A DNA stretch of 64,000 nucleotides from Roseiarcus sp963741405 (lineage in GTDB: Bacteria > Pseudomonadota > Alphaproteobacteria > Rhizobiales > Beijerinckiaceae). How positions within the stretch are numbered: position 1 is the first letter of the stretch; each line of letters starts with the position of its first letter. The position numbers and the translations under genes are program-made. The stretch spans positions 682,001-746,000 of the forward strand of contig CAVUHX010000039.1 of NCBI GenBank assembly GCA_963741405.1, in the 5' to 3' direction. Under the pieces are notes generated by a model. That model was given only the letters and a program-made list of their open reading frames with translations. It was not told where the DNA came from and ran no database searches. Shown here in pieces: positions 1 to 9,090 of this stretch.

Positions 1-1
1 C

Positions 2-313
2 GAGGCGCTGACGCTGACCGCCGAGCATCGTGCGGCTCCGTCGTCCCGGCCGCTCGTCGTCGAACTGGTCCAGAACGGCCCGGCCCTCGCCCTGGAAGCG
101 GTCGAGCGGGCCACGCCCGTCGCCGTCGACACGCCCTCGCTCGACGAGCGCGTCATGGCGGCGCTCGCCGAAGCCCGAGAGCCGCTTCCGTTCGTCGACC
201 TGCGCGCCCGATGCCGGGTTCGGGCCGCCACCCTCCACGAGCGCATCGGCCTGCTCGCCGCCGCCGGCCGCATCGTCAAGACCGTCGACGGCTACCGGCT
301 CGCGAGCCCCTGA
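2..313 (+). CDS. C-terminal end of an unidentified protein with a winged-helix-like tail (partial)
   Basis: The reading frame is open from the window edge to TGA at 311-313, so only the last 103 residues are visible and the start lies outside the window. The tail has the look of a winged helix: DERVMAALAEA, then RARCRVRAATLHERIGLLAAAGRIVKTVDGYRL is a recognition-helix-plus-wing pattern (the segment is at about residues 50-100 of the visible part). I do not recognise the family. Such tails occur on plasmid or integrative-element ATPases and regulators, which would fit the mobile-element-rich neighbourhood, but this is inference. Codon use is strongly GC3-biased, as expected for a real gene here. 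Confidence 0.55.
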   Translation, partial: EALTLTAEHRAAPSSRPLVVELVQNGPALALEAVERATPVAVDTPSLDERVMAALAEAREPLPFVDLRARCRVRAATLHERIGLLAAAGRIVKTVDGYRLASP

Positions 314-330
314 TCGGCGCTCCGTTCCCG

Positions 331-378
331 GTTCCCGTTCCCCGCCTCTCTACAGCGCGTGGGAATGGGAACGGGAAC
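331..378. terminator. 12-bp perfect inverted repeat, possible terminator
   Basis: GTTCCCGTTCCC at 331-342 is exactly complementary in inverse order to 367-378, with a 24-nt loop. It starts 18 nt behind the stop codon of the upstream partial gene, which suits a transcription end hairpin, but no T-run follows, so rho-independent function is uncertain. Confidence 0.35.
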
Positions 379-549
379 ACCCGGCCGTGAGCCCGCCTTG
401 CCTTCATCCTGAAGCCCCGGACGACGATCTGCTTCGAATGATCGCGCCGATCCCGAGGGTCCGGGCCGGCCAGTTTCCTGGTTCGGCTGGGCGGCCGTTT
501 CCTCGTCCCGGCCTTGCGAGAGCGGAACTGGCGTCGCGCGCAGGGGCGG

Positions 550-720
550 TCAAGGACGCGCGCAAGCGCGCCCGAAGGGCTTGTCCTTGACGGCCCCGAG
601 CACGGCGCCAAGCTTGGGCAAGTCGGGACGCGGGAGGGTCCCGTCCGTCTCGTCGTCGGCGAGCACGACCGCACGCTCCGCCGTCACGGGCTCAAGCAGC
701 GCGCTCTCCACATCGCCCAT
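550..720 (-). CDS. Short hypothetical reading frame, possibly a gene fragment
   Basis: A 56-residue frame beginning MGDVESALLEPV and ending GRACARP, with acidic composition (LADDETDG) that looks more protein-like than the other frames here. An in-frame start further upstream at 747 would overlap the intron remnant. It may be a leftover of a gene cut by the group II intron insertions. No family is recognised and there is no clear ribosome binding site. The rest of the 379-768 interval shows nothing I can assign. Confidence 0.2.
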   Translation of the reverse strand: MGDVESALLEPVTAERAVVLADDETDGTLPRPDLPKLGAVLGAVKDKPFGRACARP

Positions 721-768
721 CAAACACCGTGACTGGCGCGCCCTCAAACAGCGCGAGCCGGCTTATAT

Positions 769-881
769 CTCTACGAGACGCTCGGCCTGTATGCCTTGCC
801 ATTGCGTCGCGCTGACTTGCCGAGCGCGAAGGCTTGATGACGCGGGTGAAAGCCGGATGCGGGCGATCTGCATGTCCGGTT
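769..881 (+). mobile_element. 5'-truncated group II intron remnant: maturase tail plus domain V
   Basis: Positions 769-837 translate as LYETLGLYALPL...LPSAKA followed by TGA, which matches the C-terminus of the intact intron-encoded protein downstream (LYDTLGLFDSYRV, residues near its end). Twelve bases later, 850-881 folds as a group II domain V: the AGC triad opens the 5' strand (AGCCGG), pairs with CCGGTT, the inner helix is capped by a GCGA-type loop, and a two-base GT bulge sits on the 3' strand. The order stop codon then domain V is the normal one for a group II intron, so this is the 3' end of an older intron that lost everything upstream. Its domain VI is missing because another intron begins at 882. 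Confidence 0.75.
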
Positions 882-2800
882 GTGTGTCCAGCGAAGGCTG
901 GCGTGTTCAGCAAGGGATAGACCTGCCGGGGCAAGAGTCAGAGGCCCCGTAGTTTGGATAGCAGAGGCGAAGGAAACCGAAACTCTGAAGCCTATCGACA
1001 AGGTCTCCCTATCGGGGAGATCCACGAGTCACCGGGCCGTAACAAAAGTGAACGCGATGTGGCCTCGAAAATGAGTAGTCCCGAGGGCCGAGTCTTCAAC
1101 CAGAGGGCGAAGGCAGCATGAATGGTCGAAGTCTGACTGACACGACTATTCACCTCGGCGGGGTGGAAGCGGCAGCACGGTGACAAGGACATGCCGAGCA
1201 ACTGGAGAAACCCTACTCGTCCCGGCGCGAAATCGCCGGAGCAGGGTAGATCGTATAACCGGCGAACCCGGGAAATCGGTTGACGACGAGAGGGTGGCGG
1301 ACGGGTCCGTATTAGCGATGAACCGGAGCAACGTCCGGGGAGCGAAGGGCCCTGCCATTTGTAACAACTCCGACCAAGGGAAGGCGCGGACGGGATGACA
1401 AAGACGTCCATCGAATTGCAGGACCTGAGGCGGAGGATATACGTCAAGGCGAAGGCTGAACCGTCTTGGCGTTTCTGGGACTCTACGTCCACGTCTGCAA
1501 ATTGGAGACTCTGCGAGAAGCGTATGAGGCGGCCAAAAAGAACGACGGCGTCCCGGGGATCGACGGGATGACTTTCGAGGCCATCGAAGCGCAAGGCGCA
1601 GAGGCTTTCCTGGAGCAGATACGGGGCGAACTGGTTGGGCGTATCTACGCGCCTCTTCCGGCGCGGCGGCAGGAGATACCGAAGGACGGGGGCAAAGTCC
1701 GCGTCCTTTCGATTCCGGCCATTCGCGATCGGGTGGTGCAAGGGGCGCTCAAACTGATTTTAGAGCCCATCTTCGAGGCGGATTTCCAACCGGGGTCGTT
1801 TGGATACCGTCCCAAGCGGACAGCGCATGAAGCTATACAGCGCGTGGCTGAAGCCATCGTCCAAAGGAAGACGCGAGTTCTCGACTTCGATCTGCGCAGC
1901 TACTTCGACAATGTCCGGCACGACCGGTTGTTGGAAAAGGTGGCCAAGCGGGTGGAGGACGCGGACATCATGCATCTCCTGAGGGTCATTCTCAGGGCTT
2001 CGGGCAGAAGGGGCGTTCCTCAAGGCGGAATGATCTCCCCGCTGCTCAGCAATCTCTACCTCAATGAGGTCGACCGAATGCTGGAGCGGGCCAAGGAGGT
2101 CACTCGCCAAGGCAAGTACACCGACATCGAATATGCGAGATTTGCTGACGATCTGGTGATCTTGATCGACGCCTTCGCGCGACATGACTGGCTGATTGGG
2201 GCCGCGGAACGACGGCTGCGGGAGGAGTTCGACAAACTGCAAGTCGAGATCAATGATGAGAAGAGCAGCATCGTGGACCTTAGCCGAGGCGAGAGCTTCG
2301 GCTTCTTAGGCTTCGATTTCCGCTATCTCCGCGGTCTAAGCGGGAAGTGGAGGCCGCACTACACGCCCAAGCTCAAAAAGCGGACGGCGCTCGTGCGAGG
2401 GCTCAAAGAGGTGTTCCGTCGCCATCAATCGCAACCGGTAGAACGGGTGATCAGCTTGATCAATCCGGTTCTCCGAGGGTGGGTCAACTACTTCGCCATG
2501 GGGCACTCTAGCGAGTGCTTCAGCTTCATCAAGGACTGGGCAGAAAAGAAGGTCAGGCGTCATCTGGCGCATGCACGGAAACGACGAGGCTTCGGTTGGA
2601 AGCGGTGGAATAGGCGTTGGCTCTACGACACGCTGGGGCTGTTCGACAGCTATCGCGTGAAGCGACCCGCGCCGAAAGTCGTCCCAGCAGGATAGGTCCC
2701 ATAAACCTCGACGCGAAGCAGATGGGGGAGCGCAGTGCGGGAAATCCGCAAGCTGCGTTCGACGTGGCGGGGACAGGAGACGTGGTACGGTCGAGATACT
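882..2800 (+). mobile_element. Near-complete group II intron
   Basis: The 5' end GTGTG at 882-886 fits the group II consensus GTGYG. About 510 nt of structured RNA (domains I-III) precede the maturase gene in domain IV. Domain V is at 2728-2760: GAGCGCAG pairs with CTGCGTTC, the inner helix TGCGG/CCGCA is capped by GAAA, and AG is bulged. The 3' boundary cannot be fixed by eye; GAGATAC near 2799 is one candidate, and conserved flanking sequence up to about 2875 may belong to domain VI. A candidate EBS1 (AACCGGA, 1321-1327) is perfectly complementary to the seven bases TCCGGTT (875-881) just 5' of the intron. The maturase has a frameshift, so mobility in cis is doubtful. Confidence 0.85.
1395..2695 (+). 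pseudogene. ltrA: Group II intron reverse transcriptase/maturase, frameshifted
   Basis: Intron-encoded protein that would splice and reverse-transcribe the host intron. The natural start is ATG at 1395: MTKTSIELQDLRRRIYVKAK...PSWRFW is the family's usual N-terminus, but the frame breaks at the G-run 1477-1479 (GGG where GGGG would continue into GLYVHVCK). From there the second frame is open to 2695 with all reverse transcriptase blocks: GVPGIDG, PGSFGYRPKR, VLDFDLRSYFDNV, GVPQGGMISPLLSN and the catalytic YARFADD, followed by the maturase domain X (GWVNYFAMGHS) and a basic tail. No HNH endonuclease domain is present. A shorter product from TTG at 1466 is possible but would lack the conserved N-terminus. 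Confidence 0.85.
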
Positions 2801-2850
2801 GAGACACTCGCAGACGAAAGAGCGAGCCAACAGGAAACTCAAACTTCGAC

Positions 2851-3186
2851 CTAAACCGGCGCGCCTGTCCTCGACCCTACCGGGTTCTGTTCGCCCGCAG
2901 ACAGCAGTTTCCAGCCGCTCGCCACGACGACGAGGCCGCCCGCGATCCGAAGGGCGCCGATCGAGACGCCGAAGAAATTGAGCACATAAGCGCCCACCCA
3001 AAGCGCGCCGAACATGATGAGCATCGCATAGAAGCCGACGCGGGCGGCGACCTTGGTCCGCTGGGCATGGTCGGCCTCCCTCATGACGCCGTCGAAAATG
3101 AAGGCGCCGCCGATCGGGTTGATGATCGAAAACAGCGACGGGAATGCGAACAGGAACGCATTGCCGGCGATCACGGCGAATTCCAT
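2851..3186 (-). pseudogene. MarC-family membrane protein, truncated
   Basis: The N-terminal half of a MarC/UPF0056 integral membrane protein. It has the family signature FSIINPIGGAFIF in the first helix region, then a second segment ending in LRIAGGLVVVASGWKLL. MarC proteins have about 200 residues and six helices; here similarity stops after about 100 residues at NP (near 2880), where sequence conserved at group II intron 3' ends takes over and supplies a stop at 2851. The truncation is therefore attributable to the intron insertions. The likely start is ATG at 3184-3186 (MEFAVIAGNAF); an in-frame start at 3213 is also present. Confidence 0.75.
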
Positions 3187-3676
3187 GGCGCTATCGCCCC
3201 ACATTCGCTCCACCCTGATCAGGCTTTGGCGTCGCTCTCGAAGGAATGGACCCGAAAGCGGCGCCGCGACCGCCTCGAAGCGGTTACAGCGGAAGAGCTA
3301 AGCGATCTGGGTTCAACCCTCCATGGCGGAGGCGCTCAAAATGGGCGCCAGACGCGCCAGTATCCTCGCTCAGTCCGCTTCGCCGGACGAGCGGGCCGCA
3401 GGATGTTTCGTCGGATCTTTGATCTTGCCTGCGGTAGGCCGGGCTTCGACCGCCATGGCGTGCATGAGGCCGAGATAACGAGAGATCCGCTCCGCTTGCC
3501 GTCGATCGAGGTCCATGAGCTCCCGTCTGACTGGCGACATATCCAGTCCGGTCACCGCGATATGCCAAAGACCTTTGCTGTCACGGGCAACCCACTGGCG
3601 CTCTGCGAGACCCTCCAGCTTTCGCCGCACGGTTTCCCGGGGAATGCCGGTGACCTCGGCGATGCTGGATGCATTG

Positions 3677-4989
3677 GGCTCCTCGCTATTTCAAGTGGGT
3701 GAATTAGCGAGCACGTCGCCGGCGATGAGGTAGACGATGGCTTTGAGGTTTCGTTTGGTTCGGTAGCCCTTGGCCTTGCGCTTGGCGGCCTGGACATTGC
3801 CGTTGATGGCTTCCAGGACGCCGTTGGAAAGGCCGGTTGCGATCGATCTGAGAATGCCCTCGGCGCCTTGGCCATGATCGTCGTGGCCAGTCGTTTCATC
3901 GGGCCGAGATCGCAGACCCGAACCCAGGCGTTCCAGCGATCGAGGCAGCGTCGGGCGGTCTTGGCGTCCATCGTGAACAGCTGCTGCAGGTTCATGCGGA
4001 TTTGCATCGCCTGGATCGTGTCCAGGTTCTGCGCTTCCAATCTTGACAACGCTTCCTTCTCCTCCTGCGTCAGATGATCGACGTTCTTGAGGAAGATGTA
4101 GCGCCGGCCCTTGATCTGGAAGTTGTTCCGCGCTTCCTCGCGCCGCACCTGGTCGACGGCCTCGTTGGCGAGTTTGATGACGTGGAATTTGTCGAACGTG
4201 ATCTCGGCGTTGTCGAAATTCGCCTTGATCCCCGCTTCGAACGCCGCCCCCATGTCGATGCTGGCGTCGGTGACCGCCTCGCGCTTGCCGCCGTGCGCCT
4301 CGAGGAAATCCGCGAATTCCTTCACCGTCGCAGCGTCCTTGCCGTCGGCCACGTAGATGACTTTGCGCCGCGCCATGTCGACGAACAGGCTGATGTAGTC
4401 GTGGCCGCGCCGCGCCGAGGTTTCGTCGGCGGCGATGCGCCGCACCTGCGACAAATCCAGCCCCTCCACCGCGCGCCAAACGTAGTGCTCGACGATCCGC
4501 CACAAGCGCGTGTCGTGCTCGCCGAGCCGCTTGGCCGCATTGGCGATCGGCATCGCCTTGGCCAGCGCCAGCACGTAGGCCTCGAACAACAACGTGAACC
4601 CGGAACCCGCCCGAGCCCACGGCGTGGCGACCTTGCGCACCCCGCAGTTCGGACAGCTCACTCGCGGCACACGAGCGTGCAACAGCGTGCGATGCTGGAA
4701 GAAGTCCAGATGCCGCCACGTCTCGTCCTTCGTGTCGTGAACCGCACAACCCTCGCCTCCGCACTCAGCGCAGGCGAACCGGCTCCCGCGTGGAAAATCC
4801 ACGTACAAATCGAGCCGACCATCCTCGACCGCAAACTCGCTACGCGTCACCATCCACGGCGACTGCAACCCAAGGGCCAACTGGAAAAGATCGGTGTCTC
4901 GCATCCCCTCAGGCTAAACTCGATCCCCCCTCAGCGATCGCCAACCCGCCCCCAAATTCCGACTTACCCACTCCTTTCAGCGAGGAGCC
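3677..4989. mobile_element. ISL3-family insertion sequence with target-site duplication
   Basis: The ends carry inverted repeats: GGCTCCTCGCT at 3677-3687 and its exact reverse complement at 4979-4989, with weaker similarity further in (GTGGGT/ACCCAC). The element is flanked on both sides by GATGCATTG (3668-3676 and 4990-4998). ISL3 elements normally duplicate 8 bp, so one of the nine bases may match by chance. It carries one transposase gene on the minus strand and has interrupted a regulator gene. Confidence 0.9.
3691..4904 (-). pseudogene. ISL3-family transposase, frameshifted
   Basis: DDE transposase. The N-terminus has the ISL3 zinc-finger-like cysteines (CAECGGEGC and CPNCGVRK), a helix-turn-helix region, and the first two acidic residues of the catalytic triad (ADETSARRGHDY, and D in VTDASIDMG). 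After DLGPMKRLATTIMAKA the frame changes near 3865-3880 by a one-base deletion; the rest (GILRSIATGLSNGVLEAINGN, AKGYRTKRNLKAIVYLIAG) with the third catalytic Glu continues in another frame to the stop at 3691. The first-frame product lacks that Glu and should be inactive. Start ATG at 4904. Confidence 0.85.
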
Positions 4990-5465
4990 GATGCATTGAT
5001 GCGCGGCGGCGGCCCTTTCAAGAGGCCGACCGGCATCTCGCCGTCTTCGTGAAAATTCGACCTGATGCGCGCCTCGAGCTCCATCTGACCGACGACCGCA
5101 AGAACAAGAACCGACTGGAGATCGGTGTCGAACACCCGCGAAATGTCGGCGAGATGCTCCACAAAAAATTGAACGAAAGTATACTGGAAAACAAAGTAGT
5201 TGTCGCGATAGAGCGCCCGGGAGAGTCCGCTGTACGACGACCCCGTCGTCCACTCTTGGTCCTATAAGCTCGACCAGGCAGCCTGAGCGGGCAATCGCGC
5301 CCAACGCCGCCACATCCTCCTCGCCAATCGCCAATTCAATCGCCCGCCGTCGACCCGCCATCACCTCACACCTCGCTTCCGAATCAAAGCAGCAAGGCTA
5401 CAAACCACGTCAGGAAAAATGAATCCCGCGCGCATATGATTGGTTTCAACGATTCGATGAACTAG

Positions 5466-6985
5466 TTCTACTGTGTCACAAGCGTTTGCTGAAGTTCCGC
5501 CGCGTTGCGACGGCTTGACAGCATGGGCATCGATGGAGGGATTTTGCCAGGGCGATCGTCAATTGCTTGCGCATGGTCGCGATCGAGTTGGCGCACGTGG
5601 CGTTCGGGACGGATCGGGGGCGCGTGGGGATCGACAACGGCCGGAAAGGGCAGGTTTTTCGCGGCGCCAGCGGGCTGAGGGGGGAAAAGCCGATCTCTCG
5701 AGGATCAGGAACCCGTAGGCTGCGATGCAGAGGCTGGCGTGATGATGGAATCCCCGCCAGCCTCGCCCCTCGAAGTGAGCCAGGCCGAGTTCGCTCTTCA
5801 ATTCCTCATAGTCGCGTTCGATGCGCCAGCGCCGCTTGATGACGTCGACGAGAGCCGCGAGCGGCATGTCCTCGGGCAAGGTCGAGAGCCAGTATTTGGT
5901 CGGCTCCGCCTCGCCCTCCGGCCATTCGATGACGAGCCATTCGACGGGGTGCGGCGCCACGAGTTTGTGGTCGCGCGAGGCCGGCCTGACCCGCGCGGCG
6001 GCGAAGCGCGAAGACAAGGGCTGGTTGGAGCCTTCGCGCCACTCGACGTCCTTCCAGGCCTCGGCGGGCAGGCGCATCGCAAGCTCTTTGGCCGAGACCG
6101 GCCGATGATCGGCGTCGTGTCGCAGGCGCGAAGGCTTGCGCCCCCGGCCGCTCCAGGGTTTGGGCGGCAATGGCTCTTCTCCGGGAGGCCAGACCGACAG
6201 CGTCGATTGCACGCCCACCGCATAGGGCAGTCCCAGCGCGGTGACGCCGGCGCGGAAGTCTCCGTCGCAGCCGTAGGCGGCGTCGGTCAGCACGACGCCC
6301 CTGGCCACGCCGCCCTTCGGGCGGCCTCGATCTGGGCGAGCGCGATTTGCGGCTTGGTCCTGAACTCCACGTCCTCGGGGACGTGCGCCTTTTCTCGACG
6401 TTCGGCGTCGTTCGCCCAGATTTCGGGCAGATAGAGCCGATAGGCGATCGGCAGGCTCGCATGATGATTGGCGATCGAGAGCGTCACCGCGATCTGACAG
6501 TTGTCCGTCTTGCCCAGCCGCCCGCAATATTGACGCGCCACGCCAACCGAGTGCAAACCCTTCTTCTGAAACCCCGTATCGTCGACGATCCAGGCTTCGA
6601 CGCCTCCTTGCGCCGCAAATGCCGGCGCCGCAAGTTCGCGAACCTTCGCCAGCATCGCCTCGTCCGACCACCCCGACTGCCCAACGAAGTGCAACAAAGA
6701 CTGATGCGCCGCCGCAGCGCGCGCCGGAGACACCATCGACGCGATCGGCTCGACGCTCTTGCGCTCGCAGGGCATCAGCAAACCGGTGCAATAATCCATC
6801 AAAGGGCCCGCTCGGTCCGCGTGCCCGAGCGCGTCCGCCAGACTGTCCACGTAAGCCGCAAACCGCGCCTCGCTCTCCCCCCTCGTCCCGTCCATCTTCG
6901 CCGCCTCCGCCAACAAAACGAATTGGCAGAATATCAAAGCCTTACACTCGGCGAATCCGCAAAATCGGGTCGTGACTCAGTAGAA
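5466..6985. mobile_element. IS701-family insertion sequence flanked by CTAG
   Basis: Terminal inverted repeats TTCTACTGTGTCAC (5466-5479) and GTGACTCAGTAGAA (6972-6985) match at 13 of 14 positions. The element is bordered by CTAG on both sides (5462-5465 and 6986-6989), which fits the 4-bp YTAR-type duplication of IS701 elements. Length 1520 bp, one transposase gene on the minus strand. Confidence 0.88.
5559..6937 (-). pseudogene. IS701-family transposase, frameshifted
   Basis: DDE transposase of the IS701 group. The 5' part reads RFAAYVDSLADALGHADR, LLMPCERKSVEPIA, and the first catalytic Asp in WIVDDTGFQKKG. Near 6305-6315 one base is missing: the first frame ends in EAARRAAWPGASC, whereas the second frame resumes with VARGVVLTDAAYGCDGDF, the second-Asp motif, and continues through IKRRWRIERDYEELKSELGL with the catalytic Glu to the stop at 5559. 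ATG at 6937 or, more typically for the family, 6895 (MDGTRGES). Without correction no active enzyme is made. Confidence 0.85.
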
Positions 6986-7093
6986 CTAGGTGGAGCTTTT
7001 CGGCTCCGGAGCCGTTAACCCTTGTTGCGGATCGTCGCAAAAGAGATCATGTTCCAGCGTACAGTTGCGTGGGCGCAGACAAGGGAACGGGCC

Positions 7094-7411
7094 ATGAAGA
7101 GTTCAATCAAAGGTCTTGGCGCCGCCGCGCTTGGAATCGTCATCGGATTGACCTTCGCCGCGAGCGCGCAGGCGGCTCACCGTCATGTCCGCCATCCCGC
7201 CGCAGAAGGGCGGCAGATCGTGGTTCACCCCCGCGAATCTTATCTGACAGCCGGTCCGAGCGCCACCTTTGGCGAATACAACGGCTATGCGCTGGATACG
7301 CTCTCCGCGCCCGGAACCTACATGCCGGAGATCGACCATACTTTTAGCGGTCAGCGCGGCCTCGAACGGCTGCCGAACAACTTCACCGTTCCGGGCTGCT
7401 GCGTTCCGTAA
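7094..7411 (+). CDS. Small secreted protein of unknown function
   Basis: 105 residues. The N-terminus MKSSIKGLGAAALGIVIGLTFAASAQA is a typical Sec signal peptide with cleavage expected after AQA. The mature part is His-rich at its start (HRHVRHP) and contains YLTAGPSATFGEYNGYAL, and ends with a vicinal cysteine pair (GCCVP). AAGGGAACGG is a ribosome binding site just upstream. Longer versions starting at 7022 would add residues before the signal peptide and are unlikely. Similar small proteins are common in Hyphomicrobiales but have no assigned role. Probably periplasmic. Confidence 0.7.
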   Translation: MKSSIKGLGAAALGIVIGLTFAASAQAAHRHVRHPAAEGRQIVVHPRESYLTAGPSATFGEYNGYALDTLSAPGTYMPEIDHTFSGQRGLERLPNNFTVPGCCVP

Positions 7412-7464
7412 GGATCGGACGCACGAGCGACCGCCGTCTCCGCCTGCGGGCGGGAGCCGATTGA

Positions 7465-8364
7465 ATGACCCGCCGCTTTTTCACCCTCGACGCCTTTGTG
7501 GATAAGCCGCTGGCGGGAAACCCGCTGGCGGTCGTCCTCGACTGTGAAGGGCTGGACGACGGCCGCATGCAGGCGATCGCCCGCGAGTTCAACCTGTCCG
7601 AGACCGTGTTCGTGTTCGAGCCGAGGAGCGCGGTCAACACCGCTCGTGTGCGGATATTTACTCCCGCCCGCGAATTGCCTTTCGCCGGGCATCCGACCGT
7701 CGGCACGGCCGCTCTCATCGCTCATCTCCGGGCGCCGGACCTCCTGGCGGCTCAGGACATGCGGATCGTGCTCGAGGAAGGGGTCGGCGACGTCGTTTGC
7801 GTCGCGCGCCATCGCAGGGGAGAGGCGCTCGCAGCGAATTTCGACCTTCCGAAACTGCCTCAGCGGCTCGAGACTCCGCCGCCAACCGCGGAGATCGCCC
7901 GCGGCCTTGGACTGGCGGCGGAGGACATCGGTTTCGGCGGGCATGAGCCGCGCCTTTTCACCGCGGGGGCGCCGTTTCTCTTCGTGCCGGTGTGCTCGCT
8001 CGCGGCGATCGGCAGGGCGCGGCCACTCGACATGCGATGGAACGCCGGCGGCGGGCCGGCGACTTATCTTTACACGAGGGAAGTCGTCGAGGCCGGTTCG
8101 GCCTTTCACGCCCGGATGTTCGGCGGCGGATGGGGCGTTGCCGAAGACCCGGCGACCGGCGCCGCCGCCGCCGCCTTCGCCGGCGTGACCCTCGCCTTCG
8201 ATCGGCGCCGCGACGGGCGGCATGTGCTGACCATCGAGCAGGGCTACGAAATGGGCCGGCCGAGCCGGATCGCGCTGGGGCTCGAGATCGAGCAGGGCGA
8301 CCTGCGCTCGGCTTCGATCGGCGGTTCAGCGGTCATCGTGTCCAGCGGCGTGCTCGAATTGTGA
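7465..8364 (+). CDS. PhzF-family epimerase/isomerase
   Basis: 299 residues, full length for the PhzF fold (two related diaminopimelate-epimerase-like halves). The family hallmarks are present: FFTLDAFVDKPLAGNPLAVV at the start, the catalytic Glu46 in FNLSETVFV, FAGHPTVGTA at about residues 73-82, and the second-half motif EDPATGAAAAAFAG near 230. The true substrate cannot be told from sequence; only some PhzF proteins act in phenazine synthesis. The stop codon overlaps the GTG start of the Nudix gene by four bases (GTGA), so the two are probably translationally coupled. Confidence 0.88.
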   Translation: MTRRFFTLDAFVDKPLAGNPLAVVLDCEGLDDGRMQAIAREFNLSETVFVFEPRSAVNTARVRIFTPARELPFAGHPTVGTAALIAHLRAPDLLAAQDMRIVLEEGVGDVVCVARHRRGEALAANFDLPKLPQRLETPPPTAEIARGLGLAAEDIGFGGHEPRLFTAGAPFLFVPVCSLAAIGRARPLDMRWNAGGGPATYLYTREVVEAGSAFHARMFGGGWGVAEDPATGAAAAAFAGVTLAFDRRRDGRHVLTIEQGYEMGRPSRIALGLEIEQGDLRSASIGGSAVIVSSGVLEL

Positions 8365-9083
8365 TCGATGCGCCGCGCATCGTCGAGGTCGCCGAACTCG
8401 ACTTCGCTTACGAGCCTGCGCCCTGGAGCTTCGTCGAGGCTGCGGCGGAGCGCGTCGCAGGCCACTGGGCAGAGCTTTGCGCGAGAAAGCCCGCTCTCTT
8501 CAACGGCCGCGTGCTTCTGCTCGCCCGACGCGAGCTTGCGCAAGGCGCGGACGGCGGCCTGCGGTTCACCGGGGCCTATTTCGAGACGGACTACGCCAAT
8601 TATGTCGCCTGGCGCGACTGGGGCCATCCCGGCGAGCGCGTGGACAACTGCTTCTCGATGGCCGCGCTGCGCGGCGCGGACGGCGCCTTCCTGCTCGGCG
8701 AGATGGCGCCTCACACGCTGAACGCCGGGCAGATTTATTTTCCCGCCGGGACGCCGGACCCGCAGGACCTCCTTGACGGGAGGGTCGACCTCGACGGCAG
8801 CGCCCGGCGCGAGCTTCTCGAGGAGACCGGCCTCCAGGCCGGCGAGGCGTCGGCAGGCAAGGGTTGGACGGTCGTCTTCCAGCCCCGGCGCATCGCATGC
8901 ATGAAGGCGATGACGCTCGCGGTCCCTGCCGACGAGGCGAGGGCGCGCATCGACGACTTTTTGCGGCGCGACCCGCTGGCCGAGCTGAGCCGGATGCATA
9001 TCGTGCGCCGGGTCGAAGACATCGACGAGGCGCGTACGCCGGCGTTCGTTGCGGCCTATCTGCGCGCGGCGTTCGGCTCGTAG
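8361..9083 (+). CDS. Nudix hydrolase
   Basis: 240 residues from GTG 8361, overlapping the phzF stop. The Nudix signature is RRELLEETGL at about residue 150; the core REUxEExGU of the box is intact, but the box's first Glu (GX5E) position is Val, with the spacing GRVDLDGSA. The N-terminal part (about 115 residues) is an all-purpose Nudix extension with FETDYANYVAWRDWGHP and RVDNCFSMAALR. Substrate is not predictable; a nucleoside-diphosphate-linked compound is expected from the family. Probably cotranscribed with the upstream phzF-type gene. Confidence 0.8.
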   Translation: MIDAPRIVEVAELDFAYEPAPWSFVEAAAERVAGHWAELCARKPALFNGRVLLLARRELAQGADGGLRFTGAYFETDYANYVAWRDWGHPGERVDNCFSMAALRGADGAFLLGEMAPHTLNAGQIYFPAGTPDPQDLLDGRVDLDGSARRELLEETGLQAGEASAGKGWTVVFQPRRIACMKAMTLAVPADEARARIDDFLRRDPLAELSRMHIVRRVEDIDEARTPAFVAAYLRAAFGS

Positions 9084-9090
9084 CTCTCTG

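Larger units (their letters stand above)
3370..5364 (-). pseudogene. Winged-helix regulator gene split by an ISL3-family element
   Basis: Two halves of one gene lie either side of the insertion sequence at 3677-4989. Removing the element and one copy of the 9-bp duplication rejoins PPRINAS to SIAEVTGIPRETVRRKLEGL in frame, a clear helix-turn-helix segment, followed by a C-terminal helical region ending at 3370. The 5' half (from ATG 5364 or 5361) has a second lesion: an A6 run at 5163-5168 (T6 on the coding strand), one base too long, shifts YFRSIF out of frame with VEHLADISRVFD. The intact protein would have about 220 residues. The N-terminal part is not a family I recognise; regulation of the neighbouring region is only a guess. 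Confidence 0.7.

Noticed and set aside
4074..5267. 397-codon plus-strand frame over the ISL3 transposase
   Set aside because: Shadow of the transposase gene; its span also crosses the IS end and the duplication.
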